A stretch of 10,000 nt of DNA from Actinidia chinensis (GCA_009663005.1 CM018908.1:16211648-16221647), one strand, 5' to 3'; positions 1-8,923 are shown, counted from the first letter of the stretch. Made by a program: numbers and translations. The notes: generated by a model from the letters alone, not told the origin.

Positions 1-757
1 TCCCAAAGAAAAAGAAAGAAATAAAAGTGTAGTTGTATGAGAAGGAATAATTCCGGTAATGAGCAAAAATATTAAGGATATTATTGTAATCTTACATATA
101 AAAATAAAAAATATTTAATAAAAAGTATAGTGCATAAATCCCTAACCTATTAAAAACTAATAATTCTTCTTAGGTAAGGACCTCTTGTACTGAAGATTTG
201 AAGCTTCTAGCTTGATTTTTTCTCACAGCTTTGTGGTCAACTCTCACCATTCCTCCTTTCGCCTCCCCATACGTTTTCTTACATTTTGGTCCGTAATACA
301 TGTGAATACACATTGATGAAAGTCGTCATTCACGTAGCCGCCCGAGTAACTATTCTCAGTCTATGAGTACAATATGTATACACGGGTGTACTGTACGTAA
401 CATTTTTACAACCTGACATTTACAATAACACTAAATCATAAAGATTAAAGACAAAAAATTCACACAACAAAACCCAGAAGAATTCAGTGTACAGACTTTC
501 TAAAATTCTTTTGATTTTCAGAATTTATTCAAAAAAATATGTTCAAACTCCAAAAACTTATTAAATATCATTGCAGTCTATGTACCGGTTGAGGAGGAAT
601 TTTGCGTAACCTTTGTGTGCAGTACGTCAAAGACGCCAATACAGCCTCCCGAGAACGTACAATAGAATGAGTATTGACTTGTCAGATGTTCAGATTTTAC
701 ACAATTTGGATACAGGATACAGCGTTACAAGTTCTTTCCAGCCAGCCGGTTTGGTAC
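1..757. other. AT-rich flanking DNA, no gene recognised
   Basis: This is the DNA into which the retrotransposon inserted, or an older, unrecognisable repeat. I see no sustained reading frame, tRNA or rRNA. The only open frame, from 613, runs across the LTR start into the LTR and has no protein-like pattern. The five bases directly before the LTR are ggtac; they would be one copy of the target-site duplication, but the other copy lies beyond the window. Confidence 0.6.
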
Positions 758-1263
758 TGAGTTTAGCTCCTATGGCGTCGATCCGAATATATTTTGCAAA
801 TATTTTGATGATACATATTTCTATCTTATTGCTCTTAATGGTAGTAGTAATTCAAGTATGTTAGTTCATCTCAAAATTATTCCAAGAGTCACAGCCATTC
901 TCACAAGGACACAAAAAGAAACACGAAATATTTGGGACTGCCAACAAGAAACCTTCAACACTGAAGGATCAAAAAATGGAAAACCGTTGTTCAGGTGTGT
1001 ATTATTTTGTAAATGCTCTTAGTAATGGTTTACAACAATTTTGTTAGGGCGTCTAAAAAATGCTACCGTAATATAGTCCTTTCATGGCCGCATTAATTAA
1101 AAATACAATAAGTGCATTAAAACTTAGATTTATTACAAAAATGTGCTACAAGCAAAAATGTATGTTCATTTTGAATATTTACTATGTCAATGTGTGTAAA
1201 AAATTGGGCTAGTTGACAATAATTGTTTTGACATTGTGTTGCAAAAGCATTTGTTTCAATTTT

Positions 1264-1800
1264 GTAAAAACTATTGCTAGCAACAATTTTTGACTTTGAA
1301 AATTGATTCCAAGTTTTGAAAACATAATGTTAGCAACATTTTCTGACTTGAAATTTGGTTCCAAGTTGAAAAATATGTTAACACAAATAAAGAGAACAAA
1401 TTTCTGACTTGAAAATTTGGGTTCCAACTTTCTGACAAATTGGATAGGCACCTATTTTCTGACTTTGCAAAATTTGGTTCCAACTTCTGAAAAAAATTGG
1501 ATAGCAACAATTTACTGACTTTGAAAAATGTGGTTAACAGAGCTGAGCGTGTTGAAATTGGTATAATAATTTCCTGACTTTGATATAAATGTGGTTGCAT
1601 ACTTTTGCCAAAAATTGAATAGCACCATTTTTCTCATTTTCGACTTTGAATGTGGGTTGGAACTTTGAAAATTTGGTACAGTATAATTTTCTTTCTGACT
1701 TTTGAAAATGTGTGTGTGTGGCCAACTTTTGAATTAGAGAATCAAAAAAAAAATAAAGAATAGCAACCCATTTCTGACTTGACATGGTATTTTCAAATTT
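1264..1800 (+). repeat. Degenerate tandem array in U3 of the 5' LTR, about nine units
   Basis: The core tttctgacttTgaaaa, usually followed by tttggttccaac and often preceded by tagcaac, recurs about nine times. The gact of each unit falls at 1292, 1345, 1406, 1461, 1517, 1576, 1642, 1697 and 1776, giving spacings of 53 to 79 bases. Units differ by substitutions, small indels and filler such as a tg run near 1709. The array lies upstream of the TATA box, where LTR enhancer repeats are commonly found; an enhancer role is inference. Minus-strand open frames across it (1209-1785) result from the repeat and are not genes. Confidence 0.85.
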
Positions 1801-1874
1801 GAAAATTGGCGTAAGAAAACTAGCAAAACTTCAAATTCCATCTTACCAACTCGGTTATAGTTCTTCCTAGAAGC

Positions 1875-1882
1875 TATAAAAT
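1875..1882 (+). promoter_or_regulatory. Likely LTR TATA box
   Basis: The sequence agctataaaatcat lies after the tandem array and before the presumed R/U5 part. A TATA box here would place transcription start near 1905-1910, about 570 bases before the LTR end. Position and sequence fit an LTR promoter; the start site itself cannot be seen. Confidence 0.6.
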
Positions 1883-2186
1883 CATATCCTTTACGCTCTC
1901 ATTTTTTATCTTGGAATCTTATGGAGAATCAAAGAACTCAAAGCATTCTTCATTCTTCATTTTCCAAAATTCCCCTTTGAGCCTTCAATTTATTCATACA
2001 AGAGTTCTCGTGAGAGAGACATTGTAAAAGCTTCATTTGTATATCCTTCTCAAAAGGAGAATTGTTATTGTGAGAGAAATCTCAAATCTATTTCAGTCGA
2101 TTGTATCTAGAGGGTTGTTTTGACCCTGTTTAGGTGTGAAGGAAATTTTCCACCTTGTGAGAAGAGTGTGTACTCTTGCGTGTAAG

Positions 2187-2300
2187 GTTTGAACTCCACC
2201 TGCACAGGAGTTTGGCGGATTAGTGTTGATTGAAATCTTCAAGTGTTGTGCTTTGGGAGTGACGTATGTCAGGAAGACCGAACCACTATAAATTATAGCC
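2187..2300 (+). promoter_or_regulatory. Conserved R/U5-type block of the LTR
   Basis: The stretch holds gaactccacctgcacaggag, then tttggcggattag, gggagtgacgtatgtc and gaccgaaccactata in that order. I recognise this succession from 5' LTR ends of plant copia elements, where it is more conserved than U3. It belongs to the transcribed leader. Its function, such as RNA structure or polyadenylation, cannot be decided from this copy. Confidence 0.5.
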
Positions 2301-2475
2301 GAGTTTTGATCTCTTTCCTTCTCGTTGTATTAGTGTGCTCATATTTATACGCTCGGTGCATTATACTGCTTTTTATATCATTTGGAAACTCTTAATTCAG
2401 TATAATTTATTAAAAGAAAAGTTTTGCCAACAAACCCTATTCCCCCCCCTCTAGGGTTAATTTCTGGGTAACAAG

Positions 2476-2490
2476 TGGTAATCAAGCAGG
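2476..2490 (+). other. Primer-binding site, initiator tRNA-Met type, degraded
   Basis: Two bases after the LTR-terminal aca, the sequence tggtaatcaagcagg closely resembles the complement of the plant initiator tRNA-Met 3' end, for which copia PBSs read tggtatcagagc. It carries an extra a and lacks one purine. The location between the LTR end and gag, followed by actct as in related elements, supports the call. Confidence 0.85.
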
Positions 2491-3487
2491 ACTCTACATT
2501 TTTCGGTATCTAAAACGATCTAGGATTAAAAAGATCTATGGCCACATAATAGGAACACATATGGCCGAATGCCATTCCATACATAGACTCTGCTTTCCAC
2601 TTATTCGTCCGGATAGTAATTTATAGATTATTGTGAAGGCTAGAATTAAAATTTTATATTCAGTGCCAATGATTATGCATGTTTGTCGAGCATTAACAAA
2701 GCATGGACCTATTGCGTCCCACAAAATAACTGAAAGTGGAGAGTGGTTACTATAAACCTCAAAGAATGGACTATCGTAGATACAAAAGCACATGTAACAA
2801 AATAATGCTCAAGCCAACTTACACCACTTTTTATATTGTGCCTTACAGACGTAACGCATTAAATAAATCTCCGGTGGTGAAACGGCTAAGGAAATTGTTG
2901 GGATAAGACACGTAAGAATCCACCCATGCGAACTGGACCATCAAGTAAAAGGAATCAAAAATAAGTATGTTAGGTTCATTAATACGAATTTTTAAAAATG
3001 AATCAAGTGATACTAATGTATCTGCAATGTGTTCTACCTCGTTTTTTTAACCGATATGATGTGTTCATTAATGGAGTGTAAGAGTCGCGCTGTAAAGTTT
3101 GTATACAATGTCGAAATGGTGCGAGTAATGCATTGCTTAGGTGTCATTATCCACAAGAAGTTGGGAGACCAAACGTATACCTGCCATTGAAGAATGCCAA
3201 AAGTAGCCCATCACCAAAAATGGGTCTTGATGAATTGGCTTGGATCTCTCATACACTGAAATCACCTTGAGAGCAATGAGGAAAATGACGAAGGTAAAAA
3301 AAGAGAGAAATTGCTTTCAAACCTCATCAGCACAAACAATGATGAACCTCAACATGAATGAGGAAGTGATGAAGATATGGCTCTCTTAAACGAAGATTTA
3401 CAGATTTCAAAAGAGGTCATTTCCTAGAAGACAAGGACGACCGAAACTTCGACAAAAATGAAGACAAAAGAAGGACCCCCCATCATT

Positions 3488-3530
3488 TGCTTTGAATGCA
3501 AAAAGCCCGGTCACATGAAAGTTTGATTGG
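3488..3530 (+). other. First Gag CCHC zinc knuckle, last position damaged
   Basis: Reading from 3488 gives CFECKKPGHMK, with Cys, Cys and His at the spacing of a CX2CX4HX4C nucleic-acid-binding knuckle. The frame then shifts by one base, and the codon at the fourth ligand position (3528-3530) is Trp (tgg) rather than Cys. The shift and lost ligand would abolish a normal knuckle. Confidence 0.85.
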
Positions 3531-4060
3531 CCAAATCTCAAGAAAGATCAAACGAGATAGAGAAATATCAAATTTGAAAAATTCAAGAAGCTTTTCGGCT
3601 TGGGGAGAAATTGACGTTGACACATCCGATGATGAGTCCGGTGATTCAAGAAGTGGCAATTGTGTTCTTGTTCCTCAAGAAGATATAAAAATGAGGTACA
3701 ATCTCGAATCCATTCCTTAAATGATTTACAAGATGATTATGATGATTTATATTAGGGAATCATTGAAATTAATAACAAACATTGCATGCTTTAAAACAAT
3801 TGCCATCACTTTCTATTGAAATAGAAACCTTTTGAAGAAGCTGGCTAATGAGTGACAAGTAAATATTGAACTACTGATACAATTTTAGATCTAACAAAAT
3901 GTCTTGGAAAAATTTACAAAAGTCAAAAGATTTTGGATCTACTTCTTGGATCACAAAGATGTGTATATGATCCGTGCGGGATTGGACACAATATTCAACT
4001 AACAAAATTATATAAATATCTTTGTGTGAATCAACTTCTTTTTCGACCACAAAAATTTCA

Positions 4061-4100
4061 TGCACAGATTGCAATCCTAAGGGCATACTCAAAAACATGC
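4061..4100 (+). other. Second Gag CCHC zinc knuckle, split by single-base losses
   Basis: Cys codons at 4061 and 4070 have CX2C spacing (CTDC). A His codon at 4084 and a Cys codon at 4098 follow, each one base short of the in-frame CCHC spacing. GHT and KTCYVKN are readable in their respective frames. A second knuckle after an acidic linker is seen in Sirevirus-type Gag and supports the lineage call. Confidence 0.65.
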
Positions 4101-4215
4101 TATGTGAAGAATGTGTTAGGTAAAGGATTAAAAAACAATATGGGGACCTAAGAAGAAAAATGCTACTAACATTCAAGGACCCAACCAGATTTGGGTACCA
4201 AGACAATGGTTGATC

Positions 4216-4417
4216 TTGTATAAGGTTGCTGAATGAATTCAAAGAAAGGAGGAGGGGGGGGGGGGGGGGTGGTACTTGTAGTGGATGCTCAAGACATTGA
4301 CTCGGAGAATAAATCCACCTTTCGCATACTAATCCAAAGGATGTGGATTTGTGACCTTCGAGACAATAGCAAGGAAAAATCTCGTATAGTTAATGGGGTA
4401 GGAACCTTCTCCTTTAT
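4216..4417 (+). pseudogene. Aspartic protease remnant, active site destroyed
   Basis: In copia elements this domain cleaves the Gag-Pol polyprotein and carries the active-site motif D-S/T-G. Here SGCSRH is readable at 4280-4297, preceded by Trp-Tyr-Leu codons at 4270-4278. The expected aspartate is absent: in the frame of those three codons a stop (4279-4281) occupies its place, consistent with a short deletion. Further on, NPKDV near 4329, DLRDNSKEKS near 4355 and VNGVGTFSF near 4390 match the usual continuation of the domain in shifted frames. A run of 16 G lies directly upstream. The domain cannot be active. Confidence 0.8.
4254..4269 (+). repeat. Homopolymer of 16 G between gag and protease
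   Basis: Sixteen consecutive G follow gaaaggagga. The run lies in a Gag-protease junction that is Gly/Lys rich when read through (NSKKGGGGGGG). It probably arose by slippage and its length may be unreliable in the assembly. Such a run can form G-quadruplex structures in vitro. Confidence 0.95.
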
Positions 4418-5560
4418 ATAAAATGTTTACTTGTTGATGGATTAAAGCATAACTTTACTTAGTATTAGTCATATGTGATACGGAAAATAAAGGCATCTTT
4501 GACAAATATGTGCCCATAGAAAAATATCAAAGATGATAAAACTTATTTAATTGTCAAAGAATTGAAATGTAATTTTTTTTGTTAAAAATTGATGACGTTG
4601 AGCCAACAAATGGACTTGCTTATCAGCCATGAATGACAAACGGTTGGCTATGGCCATAAAGGCCTTGGGCATTCTCTATAGATCTTATTTCAAAACTTGC
4701 TAAAAGGATTGGTAATTGGGCTAACCAAAAATTTCTTTTGAAAAGATAGTTGTGTGGAGCATGTCACCAAGGACAACAAACAAAGTGTCTTTTAAGTCAA
4801 AAATATCGTTTCTTCTCTCTCTTCTAACATCTAAGGCCTCTACAACTTCTACACACATGGACCTTAATTGGTCCTTCAAGACAATGAAGTTCGTGAGGAA
4901 ATTATACATTCTTGTGATTTGTGATGATTTTTTCTCGATTTACATGGTAACATTTTTAGCTCACAAAAATTAAGCATTTTCCTCATTTCACAAAAACTTG
5001 CCGACGTCTCAAATGATAAAGAACTAAGACCTCAAAATTTCTACATTAGAACCGATCATGGGAAAGACTGAAATTGAGTCTTTTTGCCAAATTTTGTGAT
5101 ATCTCGGATTGGACTAATTTCTCGGCACCTAGGACCCCTCAACAAAAAGGCTTGTTGAAAGAAAAAATAGAACTTTGGAAGAAATGGCAAGAACAATGCT
5201 TTGCGAAAACTCTCGTCCAAAATAACTTTGGGCTTAAAAGCTGTGAACACGCATGCTTTAATTTAATCGAGCCATGATTTAGGCCAATCTTAAAAGACAC
5301 CTATGAGCCTTTGGAAAGAAGAAACCAAATATTGGGTTCTTTCATTGCTTTGGATGCAATGCTTATGTCCCTAAATATGGGAAGGACAACTAGGAAAATT
5401 CGATCAATCGGATGAAGCTTTTTCTAGGATATTCAATTACAACACAGCTTTTTCGAGTTTTTAACAAACGAACTTTAGTAGTTGAAGAATCCTGCATGTT
5501 GGTATTTGATGAATATAATGATCCTTCTTTTCAAGTGCTTCAAGAAAGTTAGGAATTGAA
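4418..5560 (+). pseudogene. Pre-integrase and integrase remnant
   Basis: Integrase inserts the cDNA into host DNA in the nucleus. The pre-integrase part shows VDGLKHN at 4433-4453. The zinc-binding HHCC domain has two His codons in frame at 4655 and 4670 (HKGLGH) and CGAC at 4753-4764, in a different frame. The catalytic core shows HMDL with the first Asp at 4860, TFLAHKN near 4950, RTDHG with the second Asp at 5054, and SAPRTPQQKG followed after a one-base shift by VERKNRTLEEMARTML with the Glu at 5157. The second Asp to Glu distance is about 34 codons, as expected for D,D-35-E. The tail reads GKFD near 5395, FLGYS near 5429 and VFNKRTLVVEES from 5457, ending at a stop at 5550. All catalytic residues are identifiable, but many frame breaks separate them. 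Confidence 0.92.
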
Positions 5561-5779
5561 AAGCATGGAAAATATTGAAATCTCTCAAGAACGCAGATAC
5601 TCAAGGAGAAGCCACTGAAAAACAAATTGCAACTAGAGGTAGTACTTACCTCAAATTGAAAATCACGTGGGAAACCTCAAAAGCAAAGAAGGTGGAAGCT
5701 CACATCTCCCAAAGAATGGAGATATGTTTTTCACAACCACCAACAATCTCATTATTGGTGATCCATCAAAAGGGTAACT

Positions 5780-6640
5780 ACTAGAACTCTATAAAATTTA
5801 TTGGGCATCTTGCATTCTATTCTCAATAGAACCTAAAATTTTCATGAAGCTGAATTTGATGAATATTGGCTTCTAGCTATGCAAGAGAACTCAATCCATT
5901 CGAAAGAAAGCAAGTTTGGACTCTAGTACTAGGCATCAAATCATCCTCATATTGGCACTAAATGGTATTTAGAAATAAACTTGATGAATCCGGAATCATT
6001 GTTAGAAATAAAGCTAGACTTTTGGCCCAAGGATATAGTTCAAGAAGAGGAATAGATTTTGATGATAATTTGCTCTCCCGTAGCTAGATTGGAAGCTATT
6101 TCGAATGTACAGCCTTTGCATGCTAATATGGACTTCAATTATATCAAATGGATGTAAAAAGTGCAATTCTTAAATGGATTTATTACCGAGGAAGTGTTGT
6201 GCCACCTCGCCGGGTTTGGAGAATCATGAATTGCCCAATCATGTCTTTAACTTTCAAAGCACTCTATGGACTTAAGCAAGCTCCAAGACGTGGTATGAAA
6301 GACTTAGCAAATAATTTAAATGATACTAGTTTTTGGCAAGAGGGAAAATAGATAATACACTTTTTATAAAAATTGAAGAATAAGGACATGCTCATCGTCC
6401 AAGATATGTTGAATGATATTATATTTGGTGCTACTATGAGAATATTGCAAAGAATTTGGCTAAAGAGCATGCAAAGGAGAATTCGATGACATATTGGGGA
6501 GGCTAACTTTCTTCCTTGGACTAACAAATCAAACAATCAAGCGAAGGGACAATTTATAATCAGCAAATACACAAAGGAGCTTCCTCAAGCGTTTGGCATG
6601 ATAGAAGCAAAACCGCTAGGCACCACCGAACCCCATATGG
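5780..6640 (+). pseudogene. Reverse transcriptase remnant
   Basis: The enzyme copies element RNA into cDNA inside the particle. In order, the sequence shows EPKIF near 5830, MVFRNKLDESGIIVRNKAR opening an uninterrupted frame at 5962-6084, PVARLEAI near 6078 in the next frame, MDVKSAILKW at 6148, ALYGLKQAPR at 6259-6288 and DIIFGAT from 6415. The catalytic tetrad before DIIFG, usually YVDD in plant copia, reads MLND (6406-6417), so the first Asp is replaced by Asn. TKELPQAFGMIEAKPLGT-like and MGTSISLDKDEM segments near 6575-6670 form the end of the domain. Several stops and frameshifts break it. The family is certain; the protein is dead. Confidence 0.93.
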
Positions 6641-7365
6641 GCACATCAATAAGCCTTGACAAAGATGAAATGGTAAAAATGTTGATGAACAAGCCTCTAA
6701 TCGAGGTATGAATTGGCTCTTTTGCTCTATTTAAAACAAAACGGAAGTAGGCCGGATATCATGTTTTAGTGTATGCCATATGTGCTAGATTTCAATCATG
6801 TCCTAAGGAATCAACTTTAAGTTTGCTGTGAAACGCTATTTAGATAGCTCATAGAAACGTATGACTTAGGAATATTCATCCTAGGGTAGTTGCATTTGAA
6901 TTAAATGATTCCTCCGATGCCGACTATACGCCGGATTGTAGATAGATCGAAAGAGCACAAGTGGCACTTGCATTCCTAGGACACTCTCTAGTGTCATGGT
7001 CTAGCAAGAAACAAAATTCCGTTGCTTTATCAACCGCCGAGGCGGAATATGTGGCCGCGGAAGTTGTTGTGCCATTCCTTATTGGAGGAAACAACAATGG
7101 AGGAGTATGGTTTAATTTGATCATATTCCCATCAAATGTGATAATACACGTGCTATAAATTTTGTCTAAGAGCCCCAATTAATACAACACTCAAAGAACA
7201 AACCTATTGAAATTCGACATCTCATTTTTTAAAGATCACGTCCCAAAGGGGGATTTGACTTCAATATATTCCTACCGACAAGCATTGGCGGCTATTTTTA
7301 ACAAAACCCCTTGATTGAAAAAAGAGATTTTGCTATATTCCGAACTGAACTGTAATGGTCTAAAC
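6640..7365 (+). pseudogene. RNase H remnant and end of pol
   Basis: RNase H removes the RNA strand during reverse transcription. The connection region shows SRPDIMF near 6745. The catalytic motifs follow: SDADY at 6913-6927, then FLGHSLVSWSSKKQNSVALS from 6973, ALSTAEAEY at 7024-7050 and CDNTRAINF from 7137. The tail reads HSKNKPIEIRHLIF near 7190, then PKGGFDF near 7242 and a frame-shifted equivalent of the usual terminal ADIFTKPL near 7290-7312. Codons for the catalytic Asp and Glu residues survive, although stops and shifts break the frame (for example taa-interrupted tail segments). A longer open frame at 6961-7158 covers only the middle. Confidence 0.92.
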
Positions 7366-7964
7366 CAAGTGATATTTTTGGATCTTAAAATAAATTTATA
7401 AGTATAAGTTGAGTCATAGTTGAGAAAGAATAGTTCGGGACTGAATGTATTCAATGCCTAATCTCCGACAAACAATTTTTTTCCTTTCTTTGAATTGTTA
7501 TCTTGATTTGATATGTGATAAATAAGATTATCAAAAAGCTGAGGTACTGATATTATGATAAGAACTATGAGATCTCTATATGCTTATATGCGAAAATGTA
7601 AGTATGTAATGTCTGACAATGAGAGTTGTTCTTTATTTTGATAAAACTATCCCTTTTGATAATTTCAAAACTCCTCTAAATGAAAGAATTTTAAGATTTG
7701 AGGTTTTAGTGCAAAAATCTTTTGGTTTATTCACCACTCAAATTATCTTTCGTTAAACATCCTATGTGTTTAATTGGTATCTAATACTAGCATGTGAGAT
7801 AACAAGAAAATATTCTTGGTCAAAAATTTTTTAAAAAAACTCCTTCATTATGTTTTCATATGTGATTGTTTGATTAGTTGAAATACATGCATATCATCAT
7901 ACTTATGCACCAACTTAGGGGAGCACTACATATTGGTACCACTTTGGTAGGGTATCCTACATTT
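7366..7964. other. AT-rich post-pol spacer, no gene seen
   Basis: No reading frame of note on either strand. A polypurine-like aggggag lies at 7918-7923 in the context caacttaggggagcac, which resembles polypurine tracts seen after pol in sireviruses. Otherwise I see nothing recognisable. This is where an envelope-like ORF could begin in the lineage, but none can be read. Confidence 0.5.
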
Positions 7965-8120
7965 ACCTTCATTGAAATTAGACATCATATCTTTATTTCG
8001 TGATCCTGTCAAAAAGAAGATGTAGACCTAGATTTTATAAGTACTGGATTTCAATGGGTTGACATCTTCATAAAACCACTTCAAGAGATCGTTCTGCAAC
8101 CATTCGAAGAGACCTTGGTA
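7965..8120 (+). pseudogene. Second copy of the pol 3' end (RNase H tail)
   Basis: From about 7968 the plus strand reads IEIRHHIFIS, a stop, then SCQKEDVDLDFISTGFQ and WVDIFIKPLQE, which is the characteristic end of copia RNase H. The element's own pol already ended about 600 bases upstream with a homologous but different version (IEIRHLIF ... PKGGFDF). The second copy is better preserved than the first. Only the last 50 or so codons are present, with no RNase H catalytic motifs before them. It could be a partial duplication, a template-switch product, or a fragment of another element. That the sequence is a pol tail is fairly certain; its origin is inference. Confidence 0.8.
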
Positions 8121-8219
8121 AATGTGTAGACCACAAATATTAACATAATATTTTAGGTTATTTATTTTATATTTTTTTATATAGAATAATTTACTATTAT
8201 TCTGAATCAAATTACCTGT

Positions 8220-8737
8220 TTAAGTTTTCAAGAAAATCTTAGCTTTTTCGGACTTCAACACGAACTCTCCTGGTTGCTCTTGTAAGACGGTTTTTATCAT
8301 CTCTAGTTTTCTGAATACTCTTTTTCCATATCATTAGCATATGATCGACATTTCTCTTCACTCTTTATTCCTCCTGCTGAAGACTTCTTTCCTTCGTTGC
8401 AAGTTTCAAACTTGAGAGTCCTTAGCTCTTGACTGCATTTCCCTCGACTTGTAACGTCGAGCCATAATTTGCAACGAAGATGCACCCTGGATTACTGAGT
8501 GCCATAGGAGTCCTTAATGGCTTCAATATCAATTCCATATTCCTCTATAACTTTTCCATCTTGTGGAGTACTGATTCCTTTAGGCTAACTGATGCAGCAA
8601 ACTGCATCATCCGCATCACAGAGCCATTGTTATGATAGGTCTTTTTTGAGATAAGGGTTAATGAACGCCAGATTCTGGTTGTACATTAGGCATATCATTC
8701 ACGATCAAATTTCTTTTTGAGAAGAAGAAGAAGCCAT
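8220..8737 (-). pseudogene. Broken minus-strand reading frame of unknown function
   Basis: On the minus strand an ATG at 8737 sits in aaaaATGGCt, a typical plant start context, after a CT-rich leader-like stretch (about 8750-8830 on the minus strand). It opens MASSSSQKEI and then stops. Downstream, different frames hold protein-like pieces: NDMPNVQPESGVH near 8700, VIEEYGIDIEAIKDSYG near 8540, a 60-residue open frame at 8485-8303 (LKFETCNEGKKSSAGGIKSE and so on), and MIKTVLQEQPGEFVLKSEK ending at the stop at 8220. I do not recognise the family. It could be a captured host-gene fragment, an antisense ORF of the element, or chance. The start context and leader favour a former gene, but confidence is low. 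Confidence 0.35.
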
Positions 8738-8923
8738 TTTTGAAAACTAAGAAAGAAACTGGTTCAGTAAATGAAATTGTTCTTCAAAAAGAACCGAAGG
8801 AGAAAGAAGAAGAGAACTAATTTTTGGGATCTAGGAAAGAGATTTTTTCAGACAAATATAGCCTAAAAGTCGTCCTCTGTGCACAGCCGCACCTACCATT
8901 GACAAACCAATCCTAGATTACGA

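Larger units (their letters stand above)
758..2473 (+). repeat. 5' long terminal repeat (about 1.7 kb)
   Basis: The LTR starts with tgagtttagctcctatggcg, matched by tgtgtagccctatggcg at 9739, and similarity continues to about 1062 where the window cuts the second copy. It ends in aca just before the primer-binding site, giving TG...CA termini. Inside are a degenerate tandem array in U3, a TATA box near 1875, a U5 block resembling other plant copia LTRs, and a C-rich tract (an 8-C run near 2444) followed by tctagggttaatttctgggtaaca, a common end of such LTRs. A length near 1.7 kb suits Sirevirus. The exact left edge could shift by a few bases, because it is set by alignment to a diverged partner. 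Confidence 0.88.
2538..4215 (+). pseudogene. gag: gag remnant (capsid/nucleocapsid) with two damaged CCHC knuckles
   Basis: Gag packages the element RNA into cytoplasmic virus-like particles. The likely start is the ATG at 2538, which meets a stop after three codons. Scattered, frame-shifted segments still read as Sirevirus-type Gag: CHSIHR soon after the start, WTIVDTKAHVTK near 2770, KESKISML near 2950, MGLDELAWISH near 3220, GKKKREIAFKPHQ near 3293 and an acidic DEDMALLNEDL near 3370. A first CCHC knuckle lies at 3488-3530. An Asp/Glu-rich linker (IDVDTSDDESGDS) follows near 3611, then LLGSQRCVYDPCGIGH near 3940 and a second knuckle at 4061-4100. The end, reading IQGPNQIWVPRQW near 4174, leads into protease. 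Stops and frameshifts occur throughout, so no functional Gag can be made. The borders are approximate. Confidence 0.85.

Noticed and set aside
613..864. 83-codon plus-strand open frame
   Set aside because: It crosses the flank/LTR boundary at about 758 and shows no domain or conserved pattern.
1209..1785. Three overlapping minus-strand open frames in the LTR
   Set aside because: Repeated stretches in them (EPNF, PNFKSE, PNFQV) come from the degenerate tandem array, and no protein family is visible.
2036..2062. Short inverted repeat ttctcaaaaggagaa in the LTR
   Set aside because: A five-base stem is expected by chance in sequence this AT- and purine-rich.
2536..2793. 85-codon minus-strand frame
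   Set aside because: It is antisense to the start of the gag remnant, whose plus-strand segments match Gag.
3871..4242. 123-codon minus-strand frame, the longest in the window
   Set aside because: It lies antisense to the Gag end, where the plus strand carries recognisable LLGSQRCVYDPCG and second-knuckle sequence.
6264..6536. 90-codon minus-strand frame
   Set aside because: It is antisense to the RT region containing ALYGLKQAPR and DIIFGAT.
6924..7178. 84-codon minus-strand frame
   Set aside because: It is antisense to the RNase H motifs SDADY and ALSTAEAEY, which are unmistakable on the plus strand.
7272..8210. Two short minus-strand frames (7272-7454 and 8028-8210)
   Set aside because: They are antisense to the two pol tails or in AT-rich spacer, with no start context or protein pattern.
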